Below, in pieces: positions 7,588 through 15,530 of a DNA stretch of 64,000 nt. Under the pieces are notes generated by a model. It ran no database searches. It was not told where the DNA came from and saw only the letters and a list, made by a program, of their open reading frames with translations. This DNA is from Peteryoungia desertarenae (GTDB lineage Bacteria; Pseudomonadota; Alphaproteobacteria; Rhizobiales; Rhizobiaceae): positions 3,502,501 through 3,566,500 of the forward strand of contig NZ_CP058350.1 of assembly GCF_005860795.2 (NCBI RefSeq), written 5' to 3'. Position numbers and translations under genes: made by a program. The stretch's first letter is position 1; each line of letters begins with the position of its first letter.

Positions 7588-8751
7588 GTGATCGAATATG
7601 CCCTGCTCTTTATCCTGGGATTTATGGCTGCTGCCTTGCTGGTGATGCTGATCGCTCCGGCTGTGCATCAGCGCATTGTCCGCTACACAGAAAACCGTCT
7701 CAAGGCGACCATGCCCCTGAGCCCCCAGGAGATCCGGGCTCAGAAAGACATGGTGCGCGCACTATATGCGGCCGAGAATGCGAAGACGGCTCATGAGCTG
7801 TCGCGCGAGCGCGAGAAATCCATGGCACTGTCGATATCAAATGACAGCCTGAGCAAGGAGGCGGCACGTCTTGCTGCCGACAATCAGGAGATCAAGTCAC
7901 AGATTGCGGACATGAGCACCGAAGCGGCTGACTTCCGGTCGCGGCTGCGGCGGGCAGATCTTGACCTGACAAATTTGAAGGAGACCTTGCGGCGCGCAGA
8001 GACGGCCGTGGCCTCCAAGGATCTGGAGCTTGATGACCTGACACGTCGTCTGGCACGCAGCAATACGGAACTCGAGGGAACACGCCACGAGCTCAGCCTG
8101 CGGGAAAGCGAAATCGAAAACATCAGACTGCGCATGCAGACCGTGCGCGACGAGCGTGAAGAACTGCGGCGCGAGACCAAACTTTTGAGCAGGCGGGCGA
8201 AAGACGCCGAAATGCGCCTGACCCAGGAAGAGCACAAGGTCATTCGCCTTGAAGACAAGCTCGGCCGCGAAATCGCAGAGAAGACGGATTTCGAGGCGCT
8301 GCTCGAAAGACGCAATCGGGAACTATCGGAACTGCGTCAGAAGCTCAAATCGTCCAACAACAAGCTCCGCAGCGCCGTTCGCACTCTCAAGGCCGCTAAT
8401 CTGCCCGCCCCCGACATCAAGGATGGCCCCATGATCGAGATCGAGGACCAGCCTCTCCCCTCACTGAAGGCGCGAGAAGAGGAAATCCGCGCTAGCCAGA
8501 ACGACCTGACAGATCGTCTGTTGCGTGCGAAAGCGGCGACCGATGATGATGCGCTGCGTGAAGAGCTGGGCGATATCGCCGCGCGAATGCTTGTTTTGAC
8601 AGCCCATCGCGAAGGCGCCGCAAGTCCGATCCCTGATCTGCTCAATACGCGCAATGGCAACAAAGCTTCGGCCTCCAGCAAAAGCCTGGTGGACCGGGTG
8701 ATGCAGATTGATCCGGGCCTTGTTCAGGGGCGGCCCGCACCAGCCGAATGA
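7588..8751 (+). CDS. Membrane-anchored coiled-coil protein
   Basis: This 387-aa protein has one N-terminal transmembrane helix (about residues 3-25, YALLFILGFMAAALLVMLIA) followed by a very long charged coiled coil (about 50-290) and a less ordered C-terminus. The orientation is probably N-out with a cytoplasmic rod. GTG 7588 was chosen because it places the hydrophobic helix at the extreme N-terminus; TTG 7561 is an alternative adding nine residues. Neither has a clear ribosome-binding site. I do not recognise a named family. Its location after eipA and a CtrA-like box suggests a structural role in cell polarity or envelope growth, which is speculative. Confidence 0.75.
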   Translation: MIEYALLFILGFMAAALLVMLIAPAVHQRIVRYTENRLKATMPLSPQEIRAQKDMVRALYAAENAKTAHELSREREKSMALSISNDSLSKEAARLAADNQEIKSQIADMSTEAADFRSRLRRADLDLTNLKETLRRAETAVASKDLELDDLTRRLARSNTELEGTRHELSLRESEIENIRLRMQTVRDEREELRRETKLLSRRAKDAEMRLTQEEHKVIRLEDKLGREIAEKTDFEALLERRNRELSELRQKLKSSNNKLRSAVRTLKAANLPAPDIKDGPMIEIEDQPLPSLKAREEEIRASQNDLTDRLLRAKAATDDDALREELGDIAARMLVLTAHREGAASPIPDLLNTRNGNKASASSKSLVDRVMQIDPGLVQGRPAPAE

Positions 8752-8764
8752 CGTCCAACAGGGG

Positions 8765-9616
8765 TTACGTAGGCTCGGTCAGTCGACCCATGCTGCGTGC
8801 GAGATGGTAGAGTGCAATCCCACTGGCCGTACCGACATTCAGACTATCGAGCTGCGGGTTCTGCGCAATCCTCGCGCTCTTGAATGACTGGAGAATGGCC
8901 GACGGCAAGCCGTCCCCCTCGGTGCCCACGACAAGGGCTACTCGTCGACCTGGGCGAATATCTCCGATTTCGACATGTCCTGCGGGCGACAGGGCCCAGA
9001 TCTCGAACCTCGCGTCTCCCAGGGCACCAAGCAGCTCCTCGGCAGAGCCTTCGCGACGATAGGGCATGGTCAGAACCGAGCCGACAGACACCCGTAGAGC
9101 CTTGCGATAAAGCGGATCGCAGGAGGTTTCGTCGAGAAGCACCGCGTCTGCATTGAAACCGGCGGCATTGCGAAAAATCGCACCCATATTGTCGTGATTG
9201 GATATCCCGCACCCGACGAGCACAAGCGATGAGGCAGGCAACGCTGAGATATGCGGCAACAAATCGGTCACGATCCGCCGCTGGCCAAGGGCAAGAACGC
9301 CACGATGCAGGTGAAAGCCGGCAATCCGGTCAAGGACGGCCTGGCTTGCCACATAGACCGGCACGTCCGAAGAAAAGGCGTCAAGCAGCTGAGTGAGCCC
9401 AGCCATCCGATTTTCGAGAAGAAGCAGCTTTACGGCGGATATGCCCTGCCCCGCAGCATGGGCTGCCGAAAGCATCCTCAAGACCACGGTACCCTCGGCG
9501 ATGAACTGGCCATGGCGACCGGTCAGGTCACGCTCACGGATCGAGCAAAACTCTGCGATCCGGGGATCGTCGGGATCGGTTACCCGGATCGGTTCGCGGC
9601 TCGAGGTGGTGATCAT
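8765..9616 (-). CDS. TrmH/SpoU-family RNA 2'-O-methyltransferase
   Basis: The product is 283 aa. An N-terminal substrate-binding domain (about 15-110: FIAEGTVVLRMLSAA) is followed by a SPOUT methyltransferase domain (about 125-275) with motif 1 NHDNMGAIFRNAAGFN, motif 2 VVGTEGDGLP and motif 3 LNVGTASGIALY, which build the trefoil knot and AdoMet site. It should methylate ribose 2'-OH in rRNA or tRNA; the exact site is not predictable. ATG 9616 has GGGAG at a spacing of 7. Confidence 0.9.
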   Translation of the reverse strand: MITTSSREPIRVTDPDDPRIAEFCSIRERDLTGRHGQFIAEGTVVLRMLSAAHAAGQGISAVKLLLLENRMAGLTQLLDAFSSDVPVYVASQAVLDRIAGFHLHRGVLALGQRRIVTDLLPHISALPASSLVLVGCGISNHDNMGAIFRNAAGFNADAVLLDETSCDPLYRKALRVSVGSVLTMPYRREGSAEELLGALGDARFEIWALSPAGHVEIGDIRPGRRVALVVGTEGDGLPSAILQSFKSARIAQNPQLDSLNVGTASGIALYHLARSMGRLTEPT

Positions 9617-9649
9617 CAAATCGCTCCCGCTCGGTAGCCAAGGCGGATG

Positions 9650-10045
9650 TCAGTTTCCACCAAGTGTGATGTCGGCAACAATGCGGCCAACGGCAATGTC
9701 GAAGACCAGCGCCTTGCGCACGCCCTCGACCGTCACGCCATCGATCAGAAGCTGATTGCCTGACAGGGCGGTTGACAGGATGCGGAAACCCGTTGGCAGT
9801 TGCGCCGTTGCAGTGATCGGTTGATCTGCGGGAACCGAAAGCCCCCCGGACGTCACGGTTTCGGTCGTTTCGGCGTCCTGGGTCAGCTTGTAGAATATCG
9901 AGCCAAGCACGGCCAGAAACATCAGGAACATGATGCTGCCCGAGATGAGCTGCAGCTTCACCATTTTCCGACGCACCCCTTCCATCACGGGGTCTAGCGG
10001 CTTTTCTTCCTCTTCATGCTCGTCAAACTGCGTCATTTGGCTCAT
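9650..10045 (-). CDS. Conserved small membrane protein
   Basis: This 131-aa protein has an acidic N-terminus (EHEEEEKPLDPVM), one transmembrane helix (about 32-52, LISGSIMFLMFLAVLGSIFY) and a periplasmic beta-rich tail with a LPTGFRILSTALSGNQLLI segment. It resembles a conserved rhizobial family of unknown function. It lies 33 bp upstream of the TrmH gene on the same strand, probably in one operon, and is divergent from rluD. Confidence 0.75.
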   Translation of the reverse strand: MSQMTQFDEHEEEEKPLDPVMEGVRRKMVKLQLISGSIMFLMFLAVLGSIFYKLTQDAETTETVTSGGLSVPADQPITATAQLPTGFRILSTALSGNQLLIDGVTVEGVRKALVFDIAVGRIVADITLGGN

Positions 10046-10198
10046 TCGGTTTTCGGGACGGTGGCCGGGTCAAGACCCAACCCGTCCATTGCGGGAAAAG
10101 CAGCCGGTGATGCGGCTGTTTGTTGTAGTCACTGCCAGTCTGTGTCAAATGCTGCTGACCCAAGCTGACAACGGCCAGATTGCATGCAGGAAGACACC

Positions 10199-11227
10199 AT
10201 GAGCGCCCCCTTTAACGAAGTGACGGCAGCAAGAAAAGAGCTGATCGCTCCGGAAGATGCCGAAGGGCGCATCGATGCCTGGCTGACGGCAGCCCTTGGC
10301 AAGGAATTTTCCCGCAACAGGGTCAAGGCACTGATCGAGCAAGGGGCGGTGAGCCTCAACGGCGCCTTGCTGGAATCGCCAAACCGGAAGATCAGGCCGG
10401 GCGACAGGGTTGTGATCGATCTGCCGGAGCCGGAAGACCCGCAGCCGAAAGGCGAGAACATCCCCCTCGACGTGCTTTACGAGGATGCTGACCTCATCGT
10501 CATCGCCAAGCCACCGGGCCTGGTGGTTCATCCGGGCGCCGGCAACTGGCACGGCACGCTGGTCAATGCGCTCATCTATCACTGTGGCGACAGCCTCTCG
10601 GGCATTGGCGGCGTGAAACGACCTGGCATAGTGCACCGGCTCGACAAGGACACCTCGGGCGTCATGGTGGTCGCCAAGAATGACGTGGCCCACCGTCATC
10701 TGGCAGACCAGTTCGCCGATCATGGCCGCACCGGCCCTCTGGAGCGCGCCTACCGCGCCGTGGTTTGGGGGCGTCCACGGACACTCTCAGGAACGATTGA
10801 TGCCGCCCTTGGTCGTTCGGGTGCCGATCGCACCAAGCGAACAGTCAAGCGGGAAGATACGGACGATGCCCGCGAAGCCATTACCCACTATACGGTTCTC
10901 GAACGCTACGGCGAAAAGCCTGACGCGACCGCCATCGCCTCACTGGTCGAATGTCGCCTGGAAACTGGTCGGACCCATCAGATCCGTGTCCACATGGCCC
11001 ATATCGGCCATCCCCTGATTGGCGACCAGGAATACGGCGCCGCCTTCAAGACAAAGGCCAATCTCCTGCCCGAAGAGGCAAAGCGCGCCGTCAACAAGTT
11101 CCACCGCCAGGCCCTGCACGCCTATCTGCTCGCCTTCGAGCATCCGACAACGGGCAAGACGATGCGCTTCGAAGCTCCGATCCCGAAAGACCTGCAGAAG
11201 GTCATCGATGCCTTGAAGGGGATGTAA
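10199..11227 (+). CDS. rluD: RluD-family 23S rRNA pseudouridine synthase
   Basis: This 342-aa protein has an S4 RNA-binding domain (about 20-75) and an RluA/RluD catalytic domain (about 95-320). The catalytic aspartate is D149 in HRLDKDTSG; RTHQIRVH and GHPLIGDQEYG are further family motifs. It should convert uridines of 23S rRNA to pseudouridine during large-subunit assembly. ATG 10199 was preferred over 10184 because GGAAG precedes it. The gene normally sits next to rpoH in relatives; here a 3-kb insertion separates the two. Confidence 0.92.
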   Translation: MSAPFNEVTAARKELIAPEDAEGRIDAWLTAALGKEFSRNRVKALIEQGAVSLNGALLESPNRKIRPGDRVVIDLPEPEDPQPKGENIPLDVLYEDADLIVIAKPPGLVVHPGAGNWHGTLVNALIYHCGDSLSGIGGVKRPGIVHRLDKDTSGVMVVAKNDVAHRHLADQFADHGRTGPLERAYRAVVWGRPRTLSGTIDAALGRSGADRTKRTVKREDTDDAREAITHYTVLERYGEKPDATAIASLVECRLETGRTHQIRVHMAHIGHPLIGDQEYGAAFKTKANLLPEEAKRAVNKFHRQALHAYLLAFEHPTTGKTMRFEAPIPKDLQKVIDALKGM

Positions 11228-11418
11228 AACCTCGAAACCGCAGCCAAAGCCGTCCATGCTCATACCGGAAATAAAAGAGGCGCATGACGATCAGATCGCA
11301 CTCGTCCACCACGACATGAGTCCGTCAGCTGCGCTGGTCGCCTTGCAGACCTGCAATCCCATTTGACGCCCTGGACTTTGCGGTTGCCATGACGACCCCA
11401 TACACAAATGAAAGAGCA

Positions 11419-11688
11419 AGCCGTTCATTTTTAGATGGAAGCAGTCCTTCCGGCGCAGGTTTATGTCGCGGCAGCGGCGATCGGCGATGCGCATATCCTG
11501 GGAGGATAGGCGAGACGATCGCCGCTGGTGCCGGCGGAAAAATGCTCGGCCATCCGCGTTGGCTGGAACGAGCCGCCTGATCGCCCGGCTGGCTTGGCCG
11601 TATGCTATGGCTACGACGCGCGCCGGGCGGGCGATCATCCGTCTCCGTCCCAGCCAACAGAACTGATTCCATTTAAAAATGAATGGCT
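11419..11688. repeat. Composite palindromic element, MITE-like, 270 bp
   Basis: This lies in the 585-bp gene-free stretch after rluD (11228-11812). The ends are imperfect terminal inverted repeats: 11419-11448 and the complement of 11659-11688 agree at 26 of 30 positions (core TTCATTTTTA.ATGGAA). Inside are two further inverted repeats: CAGCGGCGATCG at 11472-11483 with its exact complement at 11516-11527, and a 34-nt imperfect pair at 11558-11591 and 11625-11658 (GTTGGCTGG.ACG, then TGATCGCCCG). No transposase and no obvious target duplication are seen. A 40-bp relative of its right arm lies at 3316-3355. The part before 11419 holds nothing recognisable. Confidence 0.65.
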
Positions 11689-11707
11689 GTAATTTCGAAC
11701 GCTCTAA

Positions 11708-11736
11708 TTGCAACCATCGCGCGCTCATGCTAATCT
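11708..11736 (+). promoter_or_regulatory. Candidate sigma-70 promoter of the peptide gene
   Basis: TTGCAA and TAATCT are separated by exactly 17 bp. Transcription would start near 11743 and give a leader of about 70 nt before the precursor ATG. The promoter begins 20 bp outside the palindromic element. Confidence 0.5.
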
Positions 11737-11812
11737 GTTCTAGTTCAGTGCAGTTCTTTTAATCACATGATGTGGCTTCGTGACCGTCTTGCGGTCGCGA
11801 AAAGGAGGGAAC

Positions 11813-12190
11813 ATGGACAAGAGCATGCTGATTGAAAAAATGAAGGACAAACTCCACCCCGAGCTTGTCCGCCAGCTTAGCGCCAATCTGCCTGATGACT
11901 TCGCACTTGCTGACAACCAGAACCAGAACCAGGGCGGCTTGGAAGAAATCGCCAACATGAAGCCTGAAGTTTTGCGCAGTATAGGTTTCGGGGGCACTCT
12001 ACCGGGCGAAGAGGTGATGGACAATCAAAACCAGAACCAGGGAAAGCTGGAAGACTTGATGCGGATGAAACCGGCTGCACTCCAGAGCCTGCGCAGCGTG
12101 CTGCTCAATCCGGGCGAAGAGGTGATGGACAACCAGAACCAGAACCAGGGCAGCAGCAATCTTCTCTACAAAGGCCTGGGCAAGGAATAG
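11813..12190 (+). CDS. Putative multicore RiPP precursor with three DNQNQNQG blocks
   Basis: This 125-aa protein has AGGAGG 5-6 nt before its ATG, one of the strongest ribosome-binding sites in the window. The block DNQNQNQG occurs at residues 34-41, 70-77 and 106-113, a period of exactly 36 residues. Each block is preceded by a similar leader-like segment: HPELVRQL...LPDD, KPEVLRSI...LPGEEVM, KPAALQSL...NPGEEVM. The protein ends shortly after the third block. No signal peptide or membrane helix is visible. A radical SAM protein gene follows, separated by a terminator. I infer a ribosomally made, post-translationally modified peptide precursor with repeated recognition-core units. I do not recognise a named family; an unmodified Asn/Gln repeat protein is the alternative. 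Confidence 0.65.
   Translation: MDKSMLIEKMKDKLHPELVRQLSANLPDDFALADNQNQNQGGLEEIANMKPEVLRSIGFGGTLPGEEVMDNQNQNQGKLEDLMRMKPAALQSLRSVLLNPGEEVMDNQNQNQGSSNLLYKGLGKE
11912..12187 (+). repeat. 108-bp in-frame tandem repeats of the precursor
   Basis: There are two full units of 36 codons (11912-12019 and 12020-12127) and a truncated third (12128-12187). Each begins with the codons for DNQNQNQG. At the nucleotide level the run GGCGAAGAGGTGATGGACAA before blocks two and three is identical, pointing to recent duplication, whereas the middle of the units has diverged. Confidence 0.85.
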
Positions 12191-12199
12191 CCCCGGTAT

Positions 12200-12227
12200 C
12201 CGGCTCGCTGCGTAGCCGGCTGTTTTT
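12200..12227 (+). terminator. Terminator/attenuator between precursor and radical SAM gene
   Basis: The stem CCGGCT / AGCCGG with an 8-nt loop is followed by CTGTTTTT, 10 nt after the precursor stop. Partial read-through would give far more precursor than enzyme transcript, a common arrangement in peptide-modifying operons. Confidence 0.7.
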
Positions 12228-12385
12228 GGCGCGCCTTTCGTTTTCTTCGGCGGCCGCAATGATACGAAAACCAATCGCACGAACCGCACGAACATCTCAA
12301 AGTTTGCGCGCCGCTTTACTGCGGCCGCAAACGACCCTGCCGAAACGGCCGGGAACGTTTTGTCGCGACAGCACGGGAGCGAGAG

Positions 12386-14341
12386 ATGCAGGACATCCAT
12401 TTAATCTTTCCGCCGCAATGGTCTCCATTTCAGCCGTTTTTAAGCACGCCGTCGCTGAAAGCCTATCTCGAAAAGCGGGGCTATGCGGTAACGCAATCCG
12501 ACTGGAACGTGGATTTTTATGACTTCTTCATTTCACGGGCCCGGTTGCCTCAGGCGCTCGACCGGCTGCAGCGATACGCCCGCGACTTGCCTGTGGAAAA
12601 CGAAAACTACCGCAACCAGGCATATTTGGCGCTCGGCATCCTGAACGCCTATGCCCAGAAGCGACAACTCGCCGAAGGCCTACGCTCGTCTGCGGGAATC
12701 GCCAGCATTGAGAGGTTTCACGAAAGCGTAACCGCCTTCAAACGTCTGCTTTACGCATTTTCAGTCGCCGAACCGGTGGTTGAGGTGGGAACCTCGTCGC
12801 TGCTGACGAGCAATGTCATGAAATCGCTGGAAAGCATTGACGCCTTTTGCGCTGACCCAGAAGCCAACCCTTTCCAGCCATTCTTCGCTACCAAGGTTAA
12901 AGGACTCTCAGACGTGCCGCGCTATTTCGGAATATCCGTAATCGGCACCGAGCAGGTACTCCCTGCCCTAACCCTTGGACGCGAACTCAAACGGCGGTTT
13001 CCGGAAACACCGATCTTGATCGGCGGCAGCGTCTTCTCCCGTCTCGTTGATCGTACCGCAGCCATTAGCCACATGTTCGAGCGCTATTTCGACCTCGTCA
13101 TCCGATACGAGGGAGAAAGACCGCTCGAAAGCCTGCTTGCAGCAACTGATCCTATCGCCGAACAATCTCCTGGACTGGTCTTCAAGCAGGGTGACCGCAT
13201 CGTCGCGACCAAGATGCTCGACCAACTTGGGATGGAGGAAATTCCGACGCCTGACTTCGACGGCTTGGATCTGACACGTTACTTTACGCCCGAAATCGTG
13301 CTCCCCTTGCTATCGACGCGCGGTTGTTATTGGGACAAATGCGCGTTCTGCTATCACGGGATGATCTATGGTGATCGCTACCGCATGCGCAGCCCGGAGC
13401 GGCTGCTACAGGACGTGGATCGGCTTTACGAGCGACACGGCGTAACCCATTTCGCTTTGAACGACGAGGCGATTCCGCCAAAACTGTTCGAGAAACTGCC
13501 AGCCATATTCCCTCGCCACAAATACTGTTTTACCGGCCTATACAAATTCGAGAAATACTTCGGCCCTCATCATTACAAGGGCATGTACGACATTGGCTTC
13601 CGCTCGCTTTACATCGGCTTGGAGAGTGCCAGCGAACGGGTCCAGCGCCACATGAAGAAAGACAACACACAACCGGTGATGTTGTCCAATCTGCGAGATG
13701 CGCACGATGCCGGAATCTGGAACCATACCTTTAACTTTTTCGGTTTCCCCACTGAGACTGAAGAGGAAGCGATGGAGACGGCGAATTTTCTGATCGATCA
13801 CGCCGACATCATCCATTCGGAGGGAACAGGCACCTTCTCCTTTGAACACAACGCCCCAATCGCAAAACATCCCGACCAATTCGGCGTCACACGCGTCGTG
13901 GAGCGACCCGGCAATGTTTTCGAACTCTATTATGACTACGAAGTCTCCACCGGTCTGACGCAGGCCGAGGCAGCCGCGATGGTCGAACGCTTCGGTCAGA
14001 TGAAGAAGGAAGCGGAGGCCTATCGCTATTCTGGCTGGATACCGCGCGAGCACCTCCTAGTTCTGCTTGGCCGTTTCGACCGTGACAAGCTACGCGCGCG
14101 ATTGGCCTCACTGGACCATGAGATTCACCAGGGCACCCATTGGAGCAAAAACGTCTCTTGGTTCTCTATTCAAGGTAAGGCTTCAGCCGAAGAGCAGCGC
14201 TACTTCGTCGTGAACGCACAATCGGGCAAGGTCCTCGAAACCAATCGCGATGCGGTCTTGGTCCTTGAATTCATACCGAAGGATCTGCCTCTAGCTACCG
14301 TAGTAGGACACTTTCCAGTTTTTGAGCAGGTCATGCATTAA
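12386..14341 (+). CDS. B12-binding-type radical SAM protein, putative RiPP maturase
   Basis: The product is 651 aa. Residues about 175-255 resemble a cobalamin-binding Rossmann domain (FGISVIGTEQVLPALTLGREL, then PILIGGSVFSRL) but lack an obvious DxHxxG motif, as in other B12-type radical SAM enzymes. The radical SAM core (about 303-530) has C314, C319 and C322 in the sequence RGCYWDKCAFC, a CX4CX2C variant of the cluster motif. The last 50 residues (602-651: RYFVVNAQSGKVLETNRDA) look like a PqqD/RRE fold that binds leader peptides. GGGAG precedes ATG 12386. The likely reaction is radical modification of the Asn/Gln blocks of the upstream peptide; the chemistry is not predictable. It is the last gene of the island before rpoH. 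Confidence 0.8.
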   Translation: MQDIHLIFPPQWSPFQPFLSTPSLKAYLEKRGYAVTQSDWNVDFYDFFISRARLPQALDRLQRYARDLPVENENYRNQAYLALGILNAYAQKRQLAEGLRSSAGIASIERFHESVTAFKRLLYAFSVAEPVVEVGTSSLLTSNVMKSLESIDAFCADPEANPFQPFFATKVKGLSDVPRYFGISVIGTEQVLPALTLGRELKRRFPETPILIGGSVFSRLVDRTAAISHMFERYFDLVIRYEGERPLESLLAATDPIAEQSPGLVFKQGDRIVATKMLDQLGMEEIPTPDFDGLDLTRYFTPEIVLPLLSTRGCYWDKCAFCYHGMIYGDRYRMRSPERLLQDVDRLYERHGVTHFALNDEAIPPKLFEKLPAIFPRHKYCFTGLYKFEKYFGPHHYKGMYDIGFRSLYIGLESASERVQRHMKKDNTQPVMLSNLRDAHDAGIWNHTFNFFGFPTETEEEAMETANFLIDHADIIHSEGTGTFSFEHNAPIAKHPDQFGVTRVVERPGNVFELYYDYEVSTGLTQAEAAAMVERFGQMKKEAEAYRYSGWIPREHLLVLLGRFDRDKLRARLASLDHEIHQGTHWSKNVSWFSIQGKASAEEQRYFVVNAQSGKVLETNRDAVLVLEFIPKDLPLATVVGHFPVFEQVMH

Positions 14342-14416
14342 ATAAAATCGACGAACGTCTCCCGCCCAGCAGCCTCCGCTCCATTCATCGGACGCGCGAG
14401 CGGGACACTTCGTATT

Positions 14417-14446
14417 CTTGAAACCACGTTTTGCCATACTTATCTG
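14417..14446 (+). promoter_or_regulatory. Candidate rpoH promoter (sigma-32/sigma-70 overlap)
   Basis: CTTGAA-N16-CTTATCT resembles the alphaproteobacterial heat-shock promoter. The overlapping TTGAAA-N17-TATCTG also fits sigma-70. Autoregulation of rpoH would be expected from the first. The leader to the ATG at 14532 is about 80 nt, long enough to hold a temperature-sensing structure, though none was identified. Confidence 0.5.
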
Positions 14447-14531
14447 TTAATTGGGTTTCTGTGGGGAAATGAGATCCACGGAGATCGGATTCGCCGTTGT
14501 TGGGAATCCTTGACGGGAAAGGGGGTGCTTT

Positions 14532-15434
14532 ATGGCCCGCAATACACTGCCGAGCATTACCGCCGGGGAAGCCGGCCTTAATCGTTACCTGGAAGAAATT
14601 CGCAAGTTCCCGATGCTGGAGCCGCAGGAAGAGTACATGCTCGCAAAGCGTTATGCTGAGCATGGCGACCGCGACGCTGCGCATCGGATGGTCACCAGTC
14701 ACCTGCGTCTCGTGGCAAAGATCGCCATGGGTTACCGCGGCTATGGCCTGCCGATCGGCGAAGTCGTTTCGGAAGGCAATGTCGGTCTGATGCAGGCCGT
14801 GAAGAAATTCGACCCCGAACGCGGCTTCCGTCTGGCAACCTATGCCATGTGGTGGATCAAGGCCTCGATCCAGGAATACATCCTGCGCTCCTGGTCTCTG
14901 GTCAAGATGGGCACGACTGCCAACCAGAAGCGGCTGTTCTTCAACCTGCGTCGTCTCAAAGGCAAGATTCAGGCGATCGAGGAAGGTGATCTGAAGCCGG
15001 AACAGGTGGCCGAGATCGCCACCAAGCTCAACGTGTCGGAGGAAGAGGTCATCTCCATGAACCGCCGCCTGTCCGGCGACGCGTCGCTGAATGCGCCGCT
15101 GCGTGCGTCAGAGGGTGAAAGCGGTCAGTGGCAGGATTGGCTGGTGGATGACCATGACAGCCAGGAAGATGTCTTGATTGAGCAGGACGAACTCGAAACC
15201 CGCCGCCGCATGCTGCAGCGGGCAATGGGCGTTCTGAATGAGCGCGAGCGGCGCATCTTCGAGGCCCGTCGTCTCGCCGACGATCCGGTCACGCTGGAAG
15301 AACTCTCCGCCGAGTTCGACATCAGTCGCGAGCGAGTCCGCCAGATCGAGGTCCGCGCGTTCGAAAAGGTCCAGGAAGCGGTCCAGAAAGATGCGCTTGA
15401 GCGCGCCAAGGCGCTAAGGGTGGTCGAGGCCTAA
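14532..15434 (+). CDS. rpoH: RNA polymerase heat-shock sigma factor RpoH
   Basis: This 300-aa sigma factor has region 1.2/2 (about 15-140, LRLVAKIAMGYRGYGLPIGE and YAMWWIKASIQEYILRSWSLVK), the RpoH-specific box region QKRLFFNLRRLK (about 136-147), and region 4 (about 225-285) with ERERRIFEARRL and the helix-turn-helix ISRERVRQIE. It directs transcription of heat-shock genes. A GGGGG stretch lies before the ATG. The gene is followed by a strong hairpin terminator and a convergent large membrane-protein gene. Confidence 0.97.
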   Translation: MARNTLPSITAGEAGLNRYLEEIRKFPMLEPQEEYMLAKRYAEHGDRDAAHRMVTSHLRLVAKIAMGYRGYGLPIGEVVSEGNVGLMQAVKKFDPERGFRLATYAMWWIKASIQEYILRSWSLVKMGTTANQKRLFFNLRRLKGKIQAIEEGDLKPEQVAEIATKLNVSEEEVISMNRRLSGDASLNAPLRASEGESGQWQDWLVDDHDSQEDVLIEQDELETRRRMLQRAMGVLNERERRIFEARRLADDPVTLEELSAEFDISRERVRQIEVRAFEKVQEAVQKDALERAKALRVVEA

Positions 15435-15467
15435 GGCCGCCTACTCGATCAAAAACGACAACATCAA

Positions 15468-15499
15468 AAAACCGGGTCATGCTGAGCATACCCGGTTTT
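15468..15499. terminator. Strong bidirectional terminator after rpoH
   Basis: AAACCGGGT pairs with ACCCGGTTT, and the loop continues pairing (ATGCT with AGCAT). It is flanked by an A-run on the left and TTT on the right, so it can serve both rpoH and the convergent gene. Confidence 0.85.
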
Positions 15500-15530
15500 G
15501 TCGTTCATGGGCTGATCGGAGCGAAATTCC

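Noticed and set aside
11291..11728. 145-aa minus-strand frame through the palindromic element
   Set aside because: It consists of the inverted repeats read through, with no conserved domain or ribosome-binding site; the repeat explanation is sufficient.
11912..12151. The three short repeats as a CRISPR-like array
   Set aside because: Units are 108 bp, in frame, and encode a repeated peptide; spacers are homologous to each other and no cas gene is present.
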